Source of the DNA: JACMQX01 sp044225675
GTDB lineage: Bacteria > Pseudomonadota > Gammaproteobacteria > Burkholderiales > Burkholderiaceae_C
Length of the DNA stretch: 64,000 nt
Assembly (NCBI GenBank): GCA_044225675.1
Contig: JBGAIH010000004.1
Span: 1-64,000 of the forward strand
Direction of reading: 5' to 3'
The position numbers and the translations under genes were made by a program. Numbering within the stretch: the first letter of the stretch is position 1; each line of letters begins with the position of its first letter. The notes under the pieces were generated by a model that saw nothing but the letters and a program-made list of their open reading frames with translations, did not search any database and was not told where the DNA came from. Shown in pieces: positions 7,076 through 14,820 of this stretch.

Positions 7076-9321
7076 GGGTAGGTCGTGCCCGTCTTCTGGA
7101 ACACGATGGCACCGCTGACGTGTCCCAAGGAGCTATCGGTGTCCTTGCCATAGACAAGGCCGGCGCGCGAAGCCTGGTTGCCGGTGAAAATGCCATTGAT
7201 CATGACATTCGAGCAACCGTCGGTACGGAACCGGCCCGTGTTCCCCAGCGAGTCGGTCTGGATATAGGCCGTTCCGTTGACGTTGACCACGGTATCGCCA
7301 AATTTGGTGGCGATGCGAACGCCGACCGAGCCGTAGCCGAAGTCGACGTTGAGGTAACCGCTCAGCAGTTGGCCGATCTGGCTCACGCCACCATAGGCGT
7401 GCGCCGTCGGAGCCGTGCCGCCCACCATCGCATAGTTGGCATAGCCGTTTTGCGGCATCTGGCTCTGCGGCGTGGGGCGGCCCACGATGTAGTGCAGCGA
7501 GTCGAGGTTGGTTGAGCTGCTGTTGTAGTTCGAGGTTTCCTTGGCCGTGACCCAGTTGCCCCATCCGATGAAGTCGGAGTCGGTGACCTTGCCAAGCGCA
7601 CCAAAGGTGCCAGGTTCGGTGGTCCGCTCGATGACCTTGCCGTAGGAGTCCGTCTGGCGGTACTTGATCAGCTGGTCGCCGTTGAATACGAATTCATCGG
7701 TGCCGTAGGCGTTGTCGCCAATGTAGTTGTACGAGAAGGCGCCATCGTAGTAATAGGGGTAGGACTGGTCCATCGCCATGAATGCGCCAGCCAGATCGGT
7801 GTAGACCTGATTGGTCGGCGTTGCCGCCGTGGCCCCCCGCGTGAAGGTGCCCGCGCCCGTCAGCACGCCCGCATAGCCCGCATCGGCCGCGAAGCTCACG
7901 CCTGCGTGCTCGGCGTTGTTGCCGCCCAGGAAGCCGCTGAACTTGCCCAGGCCGCACAGGTTGCCGTATTCCACGCAGTACACGTTGGAGACCGACAGCG
8001 TGCCGCCGAAGCTGGCGCCATTGGCCGTGGCGCTGCCACGCAGGTTGAAGATGTTCTGCGACGGACCTTCCGCCAGGGCTTGCTGCTCCGTGCTGTAAGG
8101 CATGCCGACGTCGAGCTTGACGTCGATGTAGTTGCCCGCCGCCAGGAAGTCCACCGTCAGCTTGCTGCTGGACAGCAATTCGCCGGTGGATCCGTTGGAG
8201 GAGAACACCGGCGTGCCCGCCGTGAAGTTGTAGTCTGCGCGCTGGCCGACCAGTGCGGCCAGTCCGGTGCTGGGCGTCGGCAGGCCCGTGACGAAGGCGG
8301 TCGACAGCAGGTTGCGCGGCTCGCCGGCCTCGGTCCAGGTGCTGCCGCTCCAGGTGCCCAGCAGCATGAAGTCGCCCCCGGCCAGGCTGCCGGATTTGGC
8401 GACCGTTGTGATGGTGCCGGTGCTCTTGCCGCTCACGTTGCCCGGGGCATAGAACACCTCGGGGTCGCCATTTGCGTTCAGATAGAGGGCACCTTCCGGG
8501 AACGAGCGATGGTCGTAGGTCGCAGAGTCGAAGACATAGTCGCCATCCCCGATGACCACCACCGAAGGGAGCTCGATCGGCGAAGAGCGGTTGGGCTGCG
8601 CGCCGGTGATGCCGCTGCTGCTGAAGGCCAGGCCCGTCAGGAGGGCGGGGTAGGTCGGGCCGGAAGGCAGAGGCACGACGCCTTGCTGGTTGGCAACCAC
8701 CTGCGGCTCCTGGCGTGGCTCGGGCGTGGGCAGCGCTGCACGCGTCGAGGTGCGGACCGGGGCCTCCTGCGGAGACACCACCAGGGCCGACTCCCCGGCC
8801 GTGAGGCCGACGCAGCCCGACCGGGTGCACACCTCGATCTCGTCGAGTTCGGTGGACACCGACAGTGTGCCGTCGGGGTTGTAGGCGACGTTGAAGGCCG
8901 ACCCGCGGATGCCGATGGTGGCGGTCGTGGTCGTGACCTTGAAGTTTTCGCGGTTGCGCTTGCCGATCAGCCCGGTGACGGCGCGCATGCCGCCACGCAG
9001 CAGGTCGACCAGAAAGGCGTCCTGCTTCGGATCGTTCTTGTCGGCATAGTTGGCAATGTTGAACTGCGAGTTGGGCTGCAGCGAAACGAGGCCACCGTCC
9101 GAGAAGCGGACCTGGGCGCGGCCCGTGGCGCCGGTGACGATGGCGTCGCCGCTTTCGATGCCGCGACCCTTGACGAGCGGGTCGGCTGCTGCGCCGCGGC
9201 GCAGCGTCACGTCGCCCGATGAGAACTGGGCGACACCCGCCGCAGCGAAGCCGTGCAGCGGATACGCTGCGGCCAGGGCCATCATCAGGACGGCGTTCTT
9301 GAGTCGAAGGTTTTGTTTCAT
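7063..9321 (-). CDS. exported FecR-domain protein with C-terminal TbpB-like barrel
   Basis: 752 residues. A clear signal peptide (MKQNLRLKNAVLMMALAAAYPLHGFA) precedes a FecR domain at about residues 30-190, including TTATIGIRGSAFNVAYN, with two cysteines in CTRSGC. The rest is rich in Gly, Ser, Thr, Asn and Tyr with alternating beta-strand patterns. The last 40 residues (NGIFTGNQASRAGLVYG, then VSGAIVFQK) resemble the end of the TbpB-type 8-stranded barrel carried by Slam cargo. It lacks the TonB-sensor context of a true FecR: no sigma factor or receptor is nearby. The Slam-like gene lies 47 bp upstream on the same strand, so the two probably form an operon. Start: ATG 9321, which gives the signal peptide. 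The FecR part is clear; the barrel reading is inference. Confidence 0.75.
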   Translation of the reverse strand: MKQNLRLKNAVLMMALAAAYPLHGFAAAGVAQFSSGDVTLRRGAAADPLVKGRGIESGDAIVTGATGRAQVRFSDGGLVSLQPNSQFNIANYADKNDPKQDAFLVDLLRGGMRAVTGLIGKRNRENFKVTTTTATIGIRGSAFNVAYNPDGTLSVSTELDEIEVCTRSGCVGLTAGESALVVSPQEAPVRTSTRAALPTPEPRQEPQVVANQQGVVPLPSGPTYPALLTGLAFSSSGITGAQPNRSSPIELPSVVVIGDGDYVFDSATYDHRSFPEGALYLNANGDPEVFYAPGNVSGKSTGTITTVAKSGSLAGGDFMLLGTWSGSTWTEAGEPRNLLSTAFVTGLPTPSTGLAALVGQRADYNFTAGTPVFSSNGSTGELLSSSKLTVDFLAAGNYIDVKLDVGMPYSTEQQALAEGPSQNIFNLRGSATANGASFGGTLSVSNVYCVEYGNLCGLGKFSGFLGGNNAEHAGVSFAADAGYAGVLTGAGTFTRGATAATPTNQVYTDLAGAFMAMDQSYPYYYDGAFSYNYIGDNAYGTDEFVFNGDQLIKYRQTDSYGKVIERTTEPGTFGALGKVTDSDFIGWGNWVTAKETSNYNSSSTNLDSLHYIVGRPTPQSQMPQNGYANYAMVGGTAPTAHAYGGVSQIGQLLSGYLNVDFGYGSVGVRIATKFGDTVVNVNGTAYIQTDSLGNTGRFRTDGCSNVMINGIFTGNQASRAGLVYGKDTDSSLGHVSGAIVFQKTGTTYPYSN

Positions 9322-9368
9322 GGCGGATCCCGATGAGGTGCTGGGAGATTCGTGGGTTCGAGGCGGGC

Positions 9369-10706
9369 TCAGAATTCGCGTCGGGCCGTGACGGAGAACA
9401 CGGTGCGGTCGTAGTCGGCGATCACCACATTCGAGTTGGTGTTGGTGTAGGCAATCTGCGGCGTGATGCGCCAGGCCTTGGCCGGTACCCACGACATGCC
9501 GATGTTCAGGTTGGTCTGCTTGTCCCGGCGGGTGACAAGGAAGATCGGGTCGACGCCACCGTAGCGGCGGGTTTCATAGCCGAGCGTGACGAATGCAGCC
9601 AGCGAGTCGCTGAAGGGCTTCTGGACACCGAGGCGCAGGCCGGTCAGCTTGTGGCCCAGATCGCCTCGGCCGGCGGTGTCTTCGCTCTCGGCGCCGAAGT
9701 AGAGACCGCCATAGGCGAGCAGCCCGTTGCGGAACAGATGCGCGTAGGACGCGCCGATCACGTCGCGGTCGGCGTCCCGCACCGGCTGCTGCGGGTACTT
9801 CAGCTTGGTGAGCTGCACGTAGCTGGTGATCTGGCGGAAGCCGTCGAGGCGGTACGTCCACTCGCCCACCAGGCCGTACTGGTCGCGCACCCGGGAGCCA
9901 TCCACAGTGTAGGTGCCATACTGGGCCACGACGCTGAATTCGTTGCGCTCGACGCGGTAGGCGGCGCCGCCCGACACGTCAATCTGGTTGTTGTTGAACT
10001 GGCTCGTTCCGTTGCCGTTCATGCGGGCGCTGGCGGTCGCGTTGCCGATCAGCGACCAGCGGGGATCGATGATCTTGCGGCCCGAGACACCGCCGCCAAT
10101 CGTCGCGAAAGCGGCGTCGGTCTTGACGCCGGCCGGCGCGAGCGTCACGACAAGGTTGCCCAGGACGGGCACGGCCACGTTGGGGTTGACCGGGCCGCTG
10201 TTGACGTTGCTGTCGTGACCGATGCTGGCCTCGACATACCCCTTGATCGAGGAGCGGCCGGCTTCGTCGACGCGGTCGATGGCCTGCAGGAACTGATCGA
10301 TGGTCTTGGCGGCTTCGACGGGAATGCCCTGGTCCTTGGTCTCCTGGAGCAGGCGGCGCGCCGCGACGTTGTCGCCGACGGCGAACAGGGCGCGGCCCAG
10401 TTCGGCCCGGGCGCGGGCGTTGCCCGGCTGCACGGCCAGCACGCGCTCGAGCGCGAAGATCGCCCGGGTGTACTGCCCGGTTTCATTGGCGGCAATGCCC
10501 AGGACGGTATCGAAGTCCGGGTCGCCAGCGCGGTCGACCTCCTTGGCGTCGAGCATTTCGAAGGCCTTGGCGGACTGCCCGGTCTGGGTCAGGGCCAGCG
10601 CATCGCGAACGAGTGCGTCGGCCTCGGCATGGGCACCGACGGGTGCAATGAACGCTGCAAGCAGGAGGGCTTGCAGGAGAAGCGGGGTGCGTTTGTTCGT
10701 TTTCAT
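9369..10706 (-). CDS. TPR plus beta-barrel outer-membrane protein, Slam/DUF560-like
   Basis: About 445 residues. Signal peptide MKTNKRTPLLLQALLLAAFIAPVGAHA, then a periplasmic TPR region to about residue 130 (GDPDFDTVLGIAANETGQYTRA, ALERVLAVQPGNARARAELG), then a region of amphipathic beta strands ending in the terminal Phe of TARREF, the outer-membrane-protein signature. This TPR-then-14-stranded-barrel layout is that of surface lipoprotein assembly modulators (type XI secretion), which move TbpB-barrel cargo across the outer membrane. The adjacent FecR-domain protein is the obvious candidate substrate. An ATG at 10715, three codons upstream, is an alternative start. The architecture is visible; the secretion role is inferred. 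Confidence 0.76.
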   Translation of the reverse strand: MKTNKRTPLLLQALLLAAFIAPVGAHAEADALVRDALALTQTGQSAKAFEMLDAKEVDRAGDPDFDTVLGIAANETGQYTRAIFALERVLAVQPGNARARAELGRALFAVGDNVAARRLLQETKDQGIPVEAAKTIDQFLQAIDRVDEAGRSSIKGYVEASIGHDSNVNSGPVNPNVAVPVLGNLVVTLAPAGVKTDAAFATIGGGVSGRKIIDPRWSLIGNATASARMNGNGTSQFNNNQIDVSGGAAYRVERNEFSVVAQYGTYTVDGSRVRDQYGLVGEWTYRLDGFRQITSYVQLTKLKYPQQPVRDADRDVIGASYAHLFRNGLLAYGGLYFGAESEDTAGRGDLGHKLTGLRLGVQKPFSDSLAAFVTLGYETRRYGGVDPIFLVTRRDKQTNLNIGMSWVPAKAWRITPQIAYTNTNSNVVIADYDRTVFSVTARREF

Positions 10707-10779
10707 TGGGTGCATGCCGACGATGTTAGTCAGGTTTTATATCACGCAAGGACACAATTTTGTGAGTTTTTTACATCTT

Positions 10780-10803
10780 GCGATACCACGTTTGGCGTAT
10801 CGC
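10780..10803. promoter_or_regulatory. inverted repeat A in slam/sox intergenic region
   Basis: GCGATAC (10780-10786) and GTATCGC (10797-10803) form a perfect 7-bp inverted repeat with a 10-base spacer. It lies about 75 bp upstream of the Slam-like start and about 95 bp upstream of the ArsR-family start. It may bind a dimeric regulator of either side. Confidence 0.4.
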
Positions 10804-10810
10804 GTGAAGA

Positions 10811-10835
10811 GGTGTTTTCTGTCGGGGTAAACACC
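10811..10835. promoter_or_regulatory. inverted repeat B in slam/sox intergenic region
   Basis: GGTGTTT (10811-10817) and AAACACC (10829-10835) form a perfect 7-bp inverted repeat with an 11-base spacer, between repeat A and the ArsR-type operator. The spacing would suit a dimeric activator or repressor. Its owner is unknown. Confidence 0.4.
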
Positions 10836-10861
10836 GAGCGATCCGGAGTCGGGATTCCTGA

Positions 10862-10885
10862 AAATATAAGCCATTGCTTATATTT
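10862..10885. promoter_or_regulatory. operator of the sox ArsR-family regulator
   Basis: AAATATAAGC (10862-10871) and GCTTATATTT (10876-10885) form a perfect 10-bp inverted repeat with a 4-base spacer (CATT), 13 bases before the regulator's ATG. AT-rich palindromes of this size are typical of ArsR/SmtB-family operators and stand out in this GC-rich region. Autorepression and control of the following sox genes is the natural reading. Confidence 0.7.
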
Positions 10886-10898
10886 GCATGGATATCCA

Positions 10899-11273
10899 AT
10901 GGACCCCTTGATCGATGAGAGCGACACGAGCGAATCGGGCCGGGTTTTCGAACTCGCTGCGGAGCTGTTCGGCGTGCTCGCGACGCCGATGCGGCTTCGG
11001 ATCCTGAGCGCCCTGTGCAACGGTGAACGTTCCGTCGGGCAACTGCTCGAGAAGATCGACACGACGCAGCCGAATCTGTCGCAGCACCTGAACGTCCTGT
11101 ATCGGACGGGGGTGCTGGCCCGGCGCAAGGAAGGCTCGCAGGTGCTGTACCGGGTGCAGAGCGAGAAGGCCGTGTCCCTGTGCCGCGCGGTCTGCACGCA
11201 GATCGCCATCGAGATCGACGAGCCGCTGCAGTTGCCGCCATCCGAGCGCCTGGTCGGGCGCGCCGCCATCTGA
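10899..11273 (+). CDS. soxR: ArsR-family regulator of the sox cluster
   Basis: A 124-residue winged-helix protein: FGVLATPMRLRILSALCNGE, the recognition helix QPNLSQHLNVLYRTGVL, and the wing RRKEGSQVLYRV. It corresponds to the ArsR-type SoxR/SqrR/BigR repressors that sense sulfane sulfur or persulfides and control sulfur oxidation. Cysteines are at 40, 95 and 99. Cys40 sits at the conserved sensing position, but the Cys40-to-Cys95/99 spacing is shorter than the roughly 66 residues of SqrR, so the thiol chemistry needs testing. It immediately precedes soxC (9 bp) and follows a strong palindromic operator. This is not the SoxR of the oxidative-stress MerR family. Confidence 0.82.
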   Translation: MDPLIDESDTSESGRVFELAAELFGVLATPMRLRILSALCNGERSVGQLLEKIDTTQPNLSQHLNVLYRTGVLARRKEGSQVLYRVQSEKAVSLCRAVCTQIAIEIDEPLQLPPSERLVGRAAI

Positions 11274-11282
11274 AGGGCCGGA

Positions 11283-12678
11283 ATGTCATCATCTGGTTTT
11301 GGCCGCTTTCTGCGGCGCGCTCCTGAAAACTTTCTCGGCGCCGAGCAGGTGCGCGAGGTGCAGTCCGGCCGGCGCGGCTTCCTGGCCGGCGCGCTCGCCG
11401 CTGCCGCGGCAGGCGCCGCGGCGCAGGGCAATCCGGTACCGGCGTCCGGAGGAGATCCGAACATCCTGAACCTGCCGGACCACAGCAAGTCGCTCGGCCA
11501 GGCGGTGGCGGCTCGCGGCTATGGCGTGCCCAGCGCTTGGGAGAAGAACCTCCAGCGGCGGGAGAGCCCCGGGCTCACGCGCGTGAGCCNNNNNNNNNNN
11601 NNNNNNNNNNNNNNNNCCCGGGCTCTCGCGCGTGAGCCAGGCCAGCGTGAGCTTCTGCCCGCTGCAGGGCCTCTTCGGCATCATCACGCCGAGCGGTCTG
11701 CACTTCGAGCGGCATCACCAGGGCTGGTGGGACATCGACCCTTCGAAGCACCGCTTCATGATCAACGGCAGCGACGAGCGCATGCTTCAGAGGCCGATGG
11801 TGTTCACCATGGACGAGCTGATGCGGTTGCCCAGCGTGAGCCGCATCCATTTCATCGAGTGCGGGGCCAACACCGGCATGGAATGGGGCAACGTGGCCGT
11901 GCCGACGGTGCAGTACACGCACGGCATGCTCTCCTGCAGCGAGTTCACGGGCGTTCCGCTGCGCACGCTGCTCGAGATGTGCGGTGCCGACTTCCGGCGC
12001 GCCAGGTTCGTGCTGGGCGAGGGCGCCGACGGCTCGGGCATGACGCGCACCATTCCCATGAGCCTCGTCATGAGCGGTGAGGTGCTCGTGGCGTACGGCC
12101 AGAACGGCGAGATGCTGAGGCCCGAGAACGGCTACCCGCTGCGGCTGGTGGTGCCGGGCGTGCAGGGGGTCAGCTGGATCAAGTACCTGCGGCGGGTCGA
12201 GGTGGGCGACATGCCCTATGCGACCAAGGACGAGACCATCCATTACATCGACCTCATGCCCGATGGCCGGCATCGGCAGTACACGAGCATCCAGGAGGTC
12301 AAGAGCGTCATCACCTCGCCGAGTGGCGGGCAGGTGCTGCTCGACAAGGGATTCCACAACATCTCCGGTCTGGCCTGGAGCGGCCGGGGCAAGATCCGCA
12401 AGGTCGACGTGTCCGTCGACGGTGGGCGCAACTGGCGGCCCGCGCGACTGGAAGGGCCGGTGCTGTCCAAGTGCCTCACCCGATTCAACTGCGACTGGAG
12501 CTGGGACGGCAAGCCGGGCCTGCTCATGAGCCGTGCGGTGGACGAGACCGGCCATATCCAGCCGACCTATGCGCAGCTGCGCCAGGTGCGCGGCAGCCGC
12601 AGCATCTATCACAACAACGCCATCCAGACCTGGCTGGTCGAGGAGAGCGGGGAGGTGAAGAATGTCCAGCTTTCGTAA
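11283..12678 (+). CDS. soxC: sulfane dehydrogenase molybdopterin subunit SoxC (interrupted by an assembly gap)
   Basis: The molybdenum-cofactor subunit of SoxCD, which oxidises the cysteine-bound sulfane sulfur on SoxY in the periplasm. There is a Tat signal ([20 protein letters not shown]). Downstream are SVSFCPLQGLFGIITPSGLHF, RIHFIECGANTGMEW (probably with the Mo-ligand Cys region) and DVSVDGGRNW of the dimerisation domain. The sequence as given changes frame across 27 Ns at 11590-11616. Removing the Ns plus one copy of a 22-nt duplicated flank (49 nt in total) restores one frame and gives about 448 residues, normal for SoxC. The stop overlaps soxD by 17 bases. The gene is probably intact; the break lies in the assembly. 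Confidence 0.9.
11590..11616. other. 27-base run of N (scaffold gap) in soxC
   Basis: All 27 bases are N. The 22 bases before (11568-11589) and after (11617-11638) are the same sequence with one mismatch (A versus T), and they include the 18-bp perfect palindrome GGCTCACGCGCGTGAGCC at 11572-11589. The two contig ends therefore overlap, and the true gap length is probably minus 22. Confidence 0.93.
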
Positions 12679-13747
12679 GCGTGCAGCGTGGCTGCTGGCT
12701 CCTGCCGTGCTGGCGTCGATGTCGTTGGCCGCGCTGGCGCAGGGCCGCTTCGAAGGCGTCGGCCGCGCCGCGACGCCGGCCGAGGTGAAGGCCTGGGACA
12801 TCGACGTGCGGCCCGATTTCAAGGGCCTGCCCGCCGGCCAGGGCAGCGTGCGCCGGGGTGAGCAGGTGTGGGAGGCGCAATGCGCCTCGTGCCATGGACC
12901 GTTCGGCGAAAGCAACGAGGTGTTCACGCCGATCGCGGGCTACACCACGCGCCAGGACATCGAGACCGGCCGCGTCGCGTCGCTGCTGCCGGGCGCCAAT
13001 GCGCCCACGCGCACCACGCTGATGAAGGCGTCGCAGGTGTCGTCGCTGTGGGACTACATCAACCGGGCGATGCCCTGGACGGCGCCCAAATCGCTGTCGG
13101 CCGACGACGTCTATGCGGTGACGGCCTATATCCTCAGCCTGGGCAACATCGTGCCCGACGACTTCACCTTGTCGGACCGCAACATCCGCGAGGTCCAGGC
13201 GCGGATGCCCAACCGCAACGGGCTCATGACGCAGCATGCCATGTGGCCCGGCCCCGAGTTCGGCGGAGCGCGGCGGCCCGATGTGCAGGGATCGTCGTGC
13301 ATGAAGGACTGCGCGGCTGCGACGACGGTTGCCAGCCGCATACCGGACTATGCGCGCAACGCGCACGGCAATCTGGCGGATCAGACGCGCGGCGTTGGCT
13401 CCACGCGGGGCGCCGTTACGGCCTCTGCGGCAGGCGCGGCGGCCCCGGCGGCTTCCGGTGCGTCCGCAGTTCCCGGCGATGCCGTGCCGTACGCCAGTGT
13501 CATGCCCATCCTGCAGAAGAATGTCTGCGTGGCCTGCCATGCCGTCGACGCGAAGCTCGTCGGGCCGTCCTTCAAGGACGTGGCTGGACGTTACAAGGGC
13601 CGGGCCGATGCGGCGAGCTACCTGGCCGGTCGCATACGCTCGGGCGGGCAGGGGGCCTGGGGTGCGGTTCCGATGCCCGCCCAGTCCATCAGCGAGGCCG
13701 ATGCGCAGCGCGTGGCCCAGTGGCTGGCCCAGGGGGCGGCCCGATGA
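12662..13747 (+). CDS. soxD: SoxD diheme cytochrome c subunit
   Basis: A 361-residue periplasmic cytochrome, the electron-accepting partner of SoxC. Signal peptide MSSFRKRAAWLLAPAVLASMSLAALA. Two heme-c sites: CASCH in the N-terminal domain (about residue 74) and CVACH in the C-terminal domain (about residue 289). They are joined by an Ala/Gly-rich linker at about residues 240-275 (AASGASAVPG). The ATG lies inside the end of soxC, so translation is probably coupled. Presence of soxCD predicts full oxidation of thiosulfate to sulfate without sulfur globules. Confidence 0.92.
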   Translation: MSSFRKRAAWLLAPAVLASMSLAALAQGRFEGVGRAATPAEVKAWDIDVRPDFKGLPAGQGSVRRGEQVWEAQCASCHGPFGESNEVFTPIAGYTTRQDIETGRVASLLPGANAPTRTTLMKASQVSSLWDYINRAMPWTAPKSLSADDVYAVTAYILSLGNIVPDDFTLSDRNIREVQARMPNRNGLMTQHAMWPGPEFGGARRPDVQGSSCMKDCAAATTVASRIPDYARNAHGNLADQTRGVGSTRGAVTASAAGAAAPAASGASAVPGDAVPYASVMPILQKNVCVACHAVDAKLVGPSFKDVAGRYKGRADAASYLAGRIRSGGQGAWGAVPMPAQSISEADAQRVAQWLAQGAAR

Positions 13748-13886
13748 TCTGCCCCTGCGGATGCCGCCGCGCGCGGCCGCTGCGCGGCGCCGCATGCGCC
13801 AGGTTGAGCATTTCCGCTTCGTGCCGCGACCCTTGCACACCAAAGGGTTCAGGGTTAGGCCCACTGCGATGGTGCCGGTCCCTTCC

Positions 13887-13941
13887 TACAATGCGCAGCA
13901 AACATTCGACATCCAGAGATTCAAGCATCCACAAAAAGGAG
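13887..13941 (+). promoter_or_regulatory. possible soxY promoter element and ribosome binding site
   Basis: The 201-bp gap between soxD and soxY is the largest within the cluster. It contains TACAAT at 13887-13892, a good -10 hexamer without a convincing -35 partner, and AAGGAG at 13936-13941, a strong ribosome binding site 7 bases before the soxY ATG. A second transcript starting at soxYZ would give extra carrier protein. Confidence 0.35.
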
Positions 13942-13948
13942 TTTCCCC

Positions 13949-14419
13949 ATGGAACGACGTGAGTTCATCCACAAGGGCTCGGGGGCCACGGCCCTGGGCC
14001 TGGCCGCTGCGGCTGGCCTGCTGCCGTCAGTCGCCAGTGCCCAGAATGCCGCCGGCTGGAGCCAGGCGGCGTTCGAGTCGAAGTCGCTCAACGATGCGGT
14101 CAAGGCCCTGGGCGGCAGCGCGCCGGTCGAGAGCAAGGACGTCGTTTTGCAGGCGCCCGAAATTGCCGAGAATGGCAGCGTGGTGCGCATCGGCGCGCAA
14201 AGCAACATCCCGGGGACCACGCAGGTCGCCCTGGTCGTCGAAAAGAACCCGAACGCGCTCGCCGCGCTGTTCAACATTCCCGCGGGCACCGACGCGGCCG
14301 TCTCGACCAACGTCAAGATGGGCCAGTCGTCCAACGTCTATGCCGTCGCCAAGGCTGGCGACAAGTACTTTTATTCGGTCAAGGAAGTCAAGGTCACCCT
14401 CGGTGGCTGCGGCGGTTGA
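13949..14419 (+). CDS. soxY: SoxY, thiosulfate carrier subunit
   Basis: A 156-residue periplasmic carrier. Twin-arginine-type leader (ERREFIHKGSGATALGLAAAAG), an Ig-like fold body, and the invariant C-terminal GGCGG swinging arm, whose Cys154 carries the thiosulfate-derived sulfur between SoxAX, SoxB and SoxCD. AAGGAG lies 7 bases upstream. It is followed 11 bp later by soxZ, its heterodimer partner. Confidence 0.95.
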   Translation: MERREFIHKGSGATALGLAAAAGLLPSVASAQNAAGWSQAAFESKSLNDAVKALGGSAPVESKDVVLQAPEIAENGSVVRIGAQSNIPGTTQVALVVEKNPNALAALFNIPAGTDAAVSTNVKMGQSSNVYAVAKAGDKYFYSVKEVKVTLGGCGG

Positions 14420-14430
14420 GGAGCAGGGCC

Positions 14431-14742
14431 ATGAGTGATCCGATGCGAATTCGCGCCCAGGCGCAAGGTGACAAGGTGACCGTGCGCGTGCTGGTCAGCC
14501 ATGAAATGGAAAGCGGCCAGCGCCGCGACGCGTCCGGCAAGGTGATTCCGGCCTGGTTCATCCAGACGATCACCGCCGAGTGCAACGGCAAGACCGTGAT
14601 GAGTGCCCAATGGGGCCCGGCCGTGTCCAAGAACCCGTTCCTGCAGTTCGCCTTCAAGGGCGCCAAGGCAGGTGACAAGGTGACCGTGAGCTGGGTCGAC
14701 AACCGGGGCGACAAGCGCACCGACGAAGCGGTCATTTCCTGA
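14431..14742 (+). CDS. soxZ: SoxZ, thiosulfate carrier subunit
   Basis: A 103-residue protein without its own signal peptide, exported as a complex with SoxY. It contains the SoxZ pattern RAQAQGDKVTVRVLVSHEMESGQRRD, then GPAVSKNPFLQFAFKGAKAGDKVTVSWVDNRG written here as two adjoining strands. Start: ATG 14431, preceded by GAGGAGCAGG; an in-frame ATG at 14416 lies too close to the soxY stop. It forms the carrier with SoxY. Confidence 0.94.
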   Translation: MSDPMRIRAQAQGDKVTVRVLVSHEMESGQRRDASGKVIPAWFIQTITAECNGKTVMSAQWGPAVSKNPFLQFAFKGAKAGDKVTVSWVDNRGDKRTDEAVIS

Positions 14743-14820
14743 CCGAGTGACCGACCGACCGACAGCGCCGCCTGCCGCGGCAGGGAGGGCACGAGCCCGA
14801 TGACAACGAGGAGTACCACG

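Noticed and set aside
11283..12678. soxC as a frameshifted pseudogene
   Set aside because: The frame change is fully explained by 27 Ns plus a duplicated 22-base contig end; collapsing these gives an intact SoxC.
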